DNA of 64,000 nt, from positions 242,387,946 to 242,451,945 of the forward strand of contig NC_073745.1 in assembly GCF_029784135.1 (NCBI RefSeq), read 5' to 3'. Both the position numbers and the translations under genes were made by a program. The notes under the pieces are model-generated. The model was given only the letters and a program-made list of their open reading frames with translations, made no database searches and was not told where the DNA came from. Positions 57,590 through 64,000 of this stretch are shown piece by piece; positions within the stretch are counted from its first letter, which is position 1; each line of letters begins with the position of its first letter. Source of the DNA: Toxorhynchites rutilus septentrionalis (taxonomy: Eukaryota; Arthropoda; Insecta; Diptera; Culicidae).

Positions 57590-59932
57590 TCAATGTTGCA
57601 TTGCACAATGGTCCAGGAGATGCTTTTAAGTGGAAATTAGCATTTAGAGCTTGACAGTTATTCTCTAGACAAAAACTGTCTTATACCATGAACAGACATA
57701 CAACTGTACTAGCGCTGTACGTGTACAGCGTTGTACAGGTACCACGATAGCATGACACACATACTTTGGTTGTACATTGTACCGCATGTCAGACTGACAA
57801 TCAGAAGTTTGAATTTATTGCATTGTATTTTCACCAATATTTCAATGAAAAGGGTTTTTATATAGCGTCTAAACTATCGAACACAACAAATATGTTCCCA
57901 ATCTGAGTTATTAACTCAAGAGAAAGTCAATGAAAAGAATGTATACCAAATGTTTTGATTCGTTTTGTTCATGCTACTCACCACTAACCGTCTATGGCGC
58001 GGCGCACAGTGCAACTGTAGCCATGTACAGCGGTAAAATAGGTCGGTACAGGTACAGCGATTGTACCGAGTTGCTTGCATGGTTCTAGCGCTGTACATGG
58101 TGACAGACATACAATTTTCGAAGTACAACGCTAGTACAGCTGTATGTCTGTCATAAGTATTAGACAAATTCGTTACTCATGATAGTGCGCTCGTTTTTAT
58201 CTTGTCAAAAAAAGGGTGACCAAAATTGTCGATGAAATAAATAATATAACTTTCTTATCTTTATAGATATAGGAAAACCTAGTTCGACAATGTTGTAGCT
58301 CCCATTATTTAAGACATCTTTGTAGAATAAAGTTTTTCTCTATCTCTTGAAATAACCGATATAGCACATTTGTTCTGAGTTACGTTAGGGTCACCATGAA
58401 AAAACTGTTTTTTTGCTCTCTCTTTTATATTTCAAATTTCACAGAGCTTGCTAATACAAACATTTTTCGATGCAGAACTTGTCAATATCTCAACTTTACT
58501 CTAAGTTATTGATATTTCTTCGCAAAAACACGCTCTTTTCATTTGTTTGTCATTCTTTCTGGGGCAAACATAAAAAATGTTTGTTGGTGAAATTTGAAAG
58601 AACAGATTTCACTCTATATAATATGTGATTTTCAAAACTATGTTATTTTTTGTGTTTGAGTAAATTAAAATTGAAATCATGAGTTTTTGGATGAAAACCC
58701 ATCAATAATTTTGAGCAGGATTAAGATATTGACATGTTCTGTATCGCAAAATGTTGGCATTGATAAGCTCTATAAGTCGTACGAAGACCATTTTGATGTA
58801 GAATTTTAAAAATAAAAGTAAGCGTAAAAAACCCGTTTTTTCATAGTTACCCTAATGCAACTCAGATAGAAAGCGCTAAAAACAACTTTGTGGGAGATAT
58901 TTATTGTTTAGAAAAAAACTGTCTTAGACAAAATTGTTACATATGATAGAGCGCTCATTTTTATGTTATCCAAAATAGGGTGACCAAAATTGTCGATGAA
59001 ATGAAAAATTTAACTTTCTTATCTTTATAGATAGAGATAAACCTAGTTTAACAATGTTGTAGCCCCAGTTATTTTAAACAACTTTGTAGAACAAAGTTTT
59101 TTTCTATCTTTTAAAATAGTCGATTTAGCGCTTTTTTCTACATTGCATTAGGGTGACCATGAATAAACGTGTTTTTTCTGCTTTAACTTTTATATTTCAA
59201 ATTCTACATCAAAACTGTCTTTGTAGGAGTTTTAGAGCTTATCGATACCAACATTTTGCGATGCTGAACTATTCTATATCTTAATCCTACTCAAAGTTAT
59301 TGATGGTGTTTTACCCAAAAACTCATGATTTCAATTTTAATTTACTCAAGCACGAAAAAAAACATAGTTTTGAAAGTTGAAAGTGAAATATGCTCCTTCA
59401 AATGCCGCCAATAAACTTTGTTTACATTTGCCCCATAAAGAACGACAAACAATTGAAGAGAGCGTATTTTTTTGGGAAGAAATATCGATAACTTTGAGTA
59501 AAGTTGAGATATCGACAATTTCTGCATCGAAAAATGTTTGTATTAGTAAGCTTAAGAAGTCTTTCGAAGACAGTTTGCATGTAGAATTTGAAATATAAAA
59601 GTTAGAGCAAAAAATAGTTTTTTCTCATAGTTACCCTAACGTAACATAAAAATAGGTGCTATATCGATTATTTTAAGAGATAGAAAAAAACTTTGTTCTA
59701 CAAAGAAGTCTCAAACAACTGGGACTACAACATTGTCGAACTATGTTTACCTCTATCTCTGAAGATAAGAAAGTTATATTTTTTATTTCATCGACAATCA
59801 CACTGTTTTTGATAACATAAAAATGAGCGCTCTATCACATGTAACAATTTTGTCTAGAGAATAACTGTCGAGCTCTAAATGCTAATTTCCACTTAAATGC
59901 ATCTTCTGGACTATTGTGCATTGTGATCTGTA
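57590..59932. mobile_element. Large foldback ladder (alternating inverted units)
   Basis: The outer ends 'tgcacaatggtccaggagat' ... 'gtggaaattagcatttagag' (57598-57655) are inverted at 59855-59932. Between them are four ~300-490 bp units of one sequence in alternating orientation: about 58161-58600 (+), 58620-58915 (-), 58920-59370 (+), 59375-59870 (-). Shared blocks include 'gggtgaccaaaattgtcgat', 'aactttcttatctttataga' and 'tcatgatttcaattttaatt'. No ORF of note. A 476-bp MITE is inserted in the first unit boundary. Confidence 0.8.
57684..58159. mobile_element. 476-bp MITE with TTA target duplication inside the foldback ladder
   Basis: The left end 'taccatgaacagacatacaa' and right end inverse 'tacttatgacagacatacag' extend as inverted repeats through 'ctgtactagcg'. 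TTA is present at 57681-57683 and 58160-58162. The internal repeat at 58912-58930 ('actgtcttagacaaaattg') is an unoccupied version of the same site and confirms the boundaries. The interior has multiple 'tgtac' motifs but no coding. Confidence 0.85.
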
Positions 59933-60519
59933 ATCTGTAATTGGACATACAGTGACTCAAACTCGTAATCGTGCTCCACAATGCAGATCTCTTTTTCCTT
60001 CTTTTGACAGTCGAAAACAAGCATTCGGAACATTGTATTTAGATAAAGTCATAGTATCATATGAGAGTTAAGAGGTTAAAAGGTTATCTGTTTTCAGAAT
60101 AATGGTTTTTATTTCTCAAAGAATGGCGAATGTGTGTGCTAATGTATGAAAATTGACTTAAACTCATATTCGTACGCTGGTTGAAATCTCAACTCGATTT
60201 CGAAGGCATTGACCAATTTCAGAATTCCATCATTAGTATGGTATCCCTCGTTTATTGTAACTATATTTAGCTGTTTTAACCCATTACTGCCCAGGTGTAG
60301 GTTATGTTTACTTTGCGATTTTTGCGGGAAACTCTAACTTTGCAAGCTTCAATACACAACAAAACAAGAAAAAAGTACAGATAAACTGACACTGACACAA
60401 AAATCACTCTTAAATTGTCATGTGGTATCATTTAAAATGCGCTTAACACTTAAGTTTCATCAAAAACAGTTTTTCAAAAAACGGGAATTTTTGCGCTGGC
60501 CACTAATGGGTTAAGCCAT

Positions 60520-60912
60520 TATCAACGAGTTTTTTGGTGTATTCGGAAGGAATCTTCAACAATTTTTTCATCAAGTGGTTTTTAAAATCGTTGTTTTTAG
60601 AAATTTGATAGTTTCTACATTTCCTACGCAGATAACTTCCTTAGTTCTTTCCTGGGATTGATGTCGGGAGATTGTGGATTAATATCAATAACTTTTGAGC
60701 AATTGTAATGTAACCATGTTATATGCCTTGTGCCCTGGGTCATTGTCTTGGTAAAACTTGAATCCTCGATTCAATCCCATTTTGTTGACACTTTGCTTCA
60801 TATTTTCCTTCGGGATACATAAGTAAACATTCTGGTCCAATACACCATCGATGAAAACCAAATTGTCCATACAATTACCCTCATATCTAGGGTTGCCAAT
60901 AATATTTTTCAA
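60520..60912 (-). pseudogene. Tc1-like transposase fragment
   Basis: The minus strand reads LVFIDGVLDQNVYLCIPKEN, MKQSVNKMGLNRGFKFYQDN, DPGHKA (QDNDP-x-HKA holds the second catalytic Asp), then in another frame NPQSPDINPRKEL, the Tc1 S-P-D-x-N-P block with Arg-Lys where I-E is expected. The 5' half of the gene is absent. Confidence 0.8.
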
Positions 60913-61517
60913 AAAACTGGAAGAGTGCTCTTAAAAAAAACCGGAAGAAAACTGGATCCCGTGAAATCGTTTTACTTTAAGAAGTTCGGCTTTGATTTAT
61001 CTAGAATAATTTTTTATACTTATTCCAATGTCCGAGAAATAGTATTCTTTTCAAAGCGTATAGTAGATCATAAAATAGCGAAATAAACCATGAATTAACC
61101 AATCGAGTAGATTAAAATAACGGTTTCCACCTCTCGAACATTGCTGTGAAACAACATTTGAGGATCTTTTCTTCTAAAACCTCTAAAAATATGGTTTTAT
61201 TTGGATAAAACTTGAAAAATCTCGTATTTTTTTGCTCGACAATGAGATTAATTGACGTACACGGTTTCTGGTTATAGCTTACTGCATCAAACCTAACCTG
61301 AATTTTCTGTTCTTTTCCCTCTCGAATTTTGACATTTGTGTAGTGTGTTTTGACCATCTTCGTAGCTATTTTTTTCGCACTCACGAAGAATATGAAATAA
61401 AAAACTTCTCCTGCGAATGACGGATCTCTATAGTAGTAAGTCCGAAAAAGAACATCCCAAAGCCCACAAGGAGAACGGTTGTAAGTTGATATTCGTGGCT
61501 AATACCTAGAGAAAGAT

Positions 61518-62060
61518 GACTCTCCACCGTTGCGATTGAAGTTCGACGCAGAGTACGCACGATCGATAACGGAACATATCGCCAGGAATATTGGATTTAG
61601 AGGAGCTCTCGGTTACTTTCTCAGGTTATCGAAAAATAACTCTCCTCCGGCCCGAACGGATTCCTATATGTACGCGCGGTGCATAATATCTTCAGATTTC
61701 TAGAGGAATTCTCTCGGATTCTCAGGTTTACAAAAGATAACTCTCCCCATCCAGATTAGAGTTCGATATATCGCCGGTCCGATTCGTTTTAGAGTTCTTC
61801 AGGTTATCTTTACAGGTTTCCTATTAATAACTCTTCGCCGTCGCGAATGGAGTTCTCTAAAGTGTATACGCTATGAATAATACCGGGATGATTAATTTTC
61901 GAGAAGTTCTCTCAGTTACCTTCTCAGATTTCCCACAATTAGTTTTCCATCGTTGCGATTGGATTTCGATGGGAAAAGATGCGATAAATAATAGAATGTA
62001 TAACCGATCCAATTAACTGAACAGGTTTTCCTTTTTAGTATACCTAGAAATAATCTTTCC
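61518..62060 (+). repeat. Degenerate tandem repeat, ~110-bp unit, about five units
   Basis: A phrase like 'aactctcctccg..gcgaa.gg' recurs at 61518, 61638, 61739, 61829, 61940 and (weakest) 62052, spaced 120, 101, 90, 111 and 112 bp. Each is followed by 'agttcg'- and preceded by 'ctcaggtt'-like sequence. Unit-to-unit identity is low, implying an old array. Confidence 0.65.
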
Positions 62061-62928
62061 CGCATGTTGTAACACATGAGATTTTCGGATTTTCATTTCG
62101 TCAAATGATCGATTGATGTAAACGGAAGGAAGATTACTTGGTTTTCATATTCATATCAATTGAAAATATGGAGCACATTGACACTATGATCTTCTGAGCT
62201 TTAGAATGATTTGGAGGACCTATCACGTCTGATGCTAAGACGTTATATAAACTCAAAGCCAGCATAGCACGCAGGCTCTATGAATTTTTGTTTTTTTAAT
62301 TTTATTATGGACATTGTAGATAAATTGGTCTGAACTTCAGAATGTTTTGGAGGACCTAGAACATATAATATTCATATAAACTCAAGACATTGTAGCACGT
62401 TGCTGCTTGGTAAGTCACCCCACGCACTGCGCGCTAACCGTATTGATTTTCGGATGTGTAAGCAGGAGAAAAATAACACTGAGAATGCGTAAGGGTGCTC
62501 ATACACTGTTTGACCGAAGCCAAATATTTGACTCTTTTTGACAGATAAAATTTGGTCAACGTGTACTGATCAAATATATTCTACACAAAACACGACAAGC
62601 AAATATTTTTTCAGTTTGTTCTTCGAACCTTTCGGTACATGGTTAGGTTACCTTGAATATTCCAGCGGATTTTTTCCATGTTCGGTGTTTGAAATTGTTT
62701 ACCACTGTTGAAAATTGAAGAGTGGCAAACAAAATAGTGTTTGTACAAATATCAAATCAAACCTTATCTGTCAAAAAATATCAAATATTTGACCTCGGGG
62801 AAACAGTGTAAGGCCACCTTAAGAAAAGAAAAGATACACTTTGGATCGATCGAACGGAAAACGTCAAAAAACAAAATTGGCCAAGGAATAGGAAGGGTGA
62901 GGAAGAATGTTTATGCATAATGAATATA

Positions 62929-64000
62929 TTAGGCTGTCAAAAAAGTCCTGCGGTATTTTTTTGAATTTTCATTTGTTCATAAAATTAGTTACAATCATCT
63001 GTTTTAAGTCAAATATGCGCCGTTTTGTTCGATGACTTGTTCCCAACGAGATGCCAACTTCATAATACCCCTGTTATAAAAGCTCGCTTCCTTATTGGCA
63101 AAAAACTCGGATAGCCAATTTTCACAGGCCTCTTTTGTGGCTAACTTCTGACTACCTAGCTCGTTCGCCATGGACAAAAACAGGTGGTAGTCACTTGGTG
63201 CAAGGTCCGGACTATACGGCGGATGCAAAAGAACCTCCCATCCGAGCTCCCGGAGCTTCTGGCGCGTCACCAAAGAAGTGTGTGGCCTGGCGTTGTCCTG
63301 ATGGAAGACAATGCGGCCTCTGTTTATCAAAGATGGCCTCTTCTTCATGAGTGCTACCTTCAAGCGGTCCAGTTGTTGGCAGTACAGGTCCGAATTGAGC
63401 GTTTGGCCATAGGGAAGCAGCTCATAATAGATTATTCCTTGACAATCCCACCAAACACACAGCAGTCACCATCCACTTCAGAAACGGGTCGATTTTGTTG
63501 CGATTCAGCAGCGATTCACATGCGTCGATACGGTCAAAGATGTTTTTTTGCGTCAACGTGTGTGGCACCCATACATCGAGCTTCTTTGTGAATCCAAGCT
63601 TCTTCAAATGGTTAATAACGGTTTGATGACTTATCCCCAGCCGATGCTACGGCTGCTACTATGCCGGTCTTTCTCGGCTAATTCAGCGATTTTGTCGCAA
63701 TTTTCGGCGACAGGCCTTCCGGAGCGTGGCGCATCTTCGACGACCTCTACACCAGAACGAAAACGTTGAAACCATCGTTGTGCGGTGGAAATGGAAACTG
63801 TATCGGGTCCATAAACTGCACAAATTTTATTGGCAGCTTGAGATGCATTTTTGCCTTTGTCATAGTAGTGCTGTAAAATATGTCGGATTTTCTCTTTATT
63901 TTGCTCCATATTTGCGACACTATAACTCACGAACGACTTAACCAAACAAGACACTGTCAAGGACTATATTAGGACTATATTATATAAAATACCTTTCCAA
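62929..64000 (-). mobile_element. DD34D mariner, copy 2, running off the window
   Basis: The terminal repeat TTAGGCTGTCAAAAAAGTCC is at 62929, with TA at 62927-62928. The transposase on the minus strand begins MEQNKEKIRHILQHYYDKGK at about 63912, with VSISTAQRWFQRFRSG (HTH), GRPVAENCDKIAELAEKDRH, LGFTKKLDVWVPHTLTQKN, DACESLLNRNKID. About 90 bp are deleted at about 63462, removing the first catalytic Asp (GDEKW in copy 1). The rest (63004-63363) keeps VFHQDNARPHTS and HPPYSPDLAPSDYHLF. By comparison with copy 1 about 100 bp of the 5' end lies beyond 64000. Confidence 0.92.

Noticed and set aside
61112..61384. 90-codon minus-strand frame
   Set aside because: No domain, no second copy, AT-rich composition typical of chance frames here.

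Overview
The window looks like a mosquito nuclear genome, most likely Aedes. It holds several tRNA-derived SINEs of the Feilai type described from Aedes aegypti, DD37E transposases of the type first described in mosquitoes, short GT-AG introns, and sparse genes in an AT-rich background packed with nested transposon debris. Nothing suggests prokaryotic or organellar DNA. The organism call is inference from repeat families.

Four cellular genes or gene parts are supported. (1) A cactin homologue on the minus strand (7435-9138) is a single 1.7 kb reading frame with a conserved C-terminal domain and a poly(A) signal at 7370-7375. The canonical N-terminal third is absent. (2) The last five exons of a fold-type I PLP aminotransferase lie on the plus strand (14446-15798); the 5' exon was not found. 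(3) A two-exon gene of unknown function with a membrane segment lies on the plus strand (35473-36242). (4) A complete six-exon transcription-factor gene on the minus strand (54840-57184) has an N-terminal THAP domain, an acidic middle and nine C2H2 zinc fingers. A histone-type 3' stem-loop at 53094-53109 follows a decayed reading frame.

Most of the rest is mobile DNA, often nested. From left to right: foldback units and Feilai SINEs (3.7-7.3 kb), one Feilai split by a 235-bp MITE; transposase and LINE relics (9.3-12.8 kb); a Tc1 element rebuilt as a long inverted repeat (16.2-17.8 kb); DD37E, RNase H and RTE reverse-transcriptase relics (19.8-23.9 kb). At 27.8-30.7 kb a stack contains a LINE end, an inverted duplication, a Feilai split by a GGGGAG-ended element, and inside that a near-intact DD37E element. 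A 346-bp hexanucleotide satellite lies at 36.5 kb. At 36.9-42.1 kb there is a TIR element with a conserved small basic ORF, a DD37E-like element split by a DD34D mariner, and a second mariner. At 45.4-50.25 kb a PIF/Harbinger-like element has a TAA target duplication and carries a Harbinger transposase relic and a divergently oriented THAP-domain ORF. The right end holds large foldback elements (53.3-54.4 and 57.6-59.9 kb), a degenerate ~110-bp tandem repeat (61.5-62.06 kb) and a mariner running off the window.

The genes show no operon-like relationship. The most notable features are the THAP + Harbinger composite, the unclassified TIR family with the basic ORF, the insertion layers that can be read from intact versus interrupted repeat copies, and the orphan histone 3' end.
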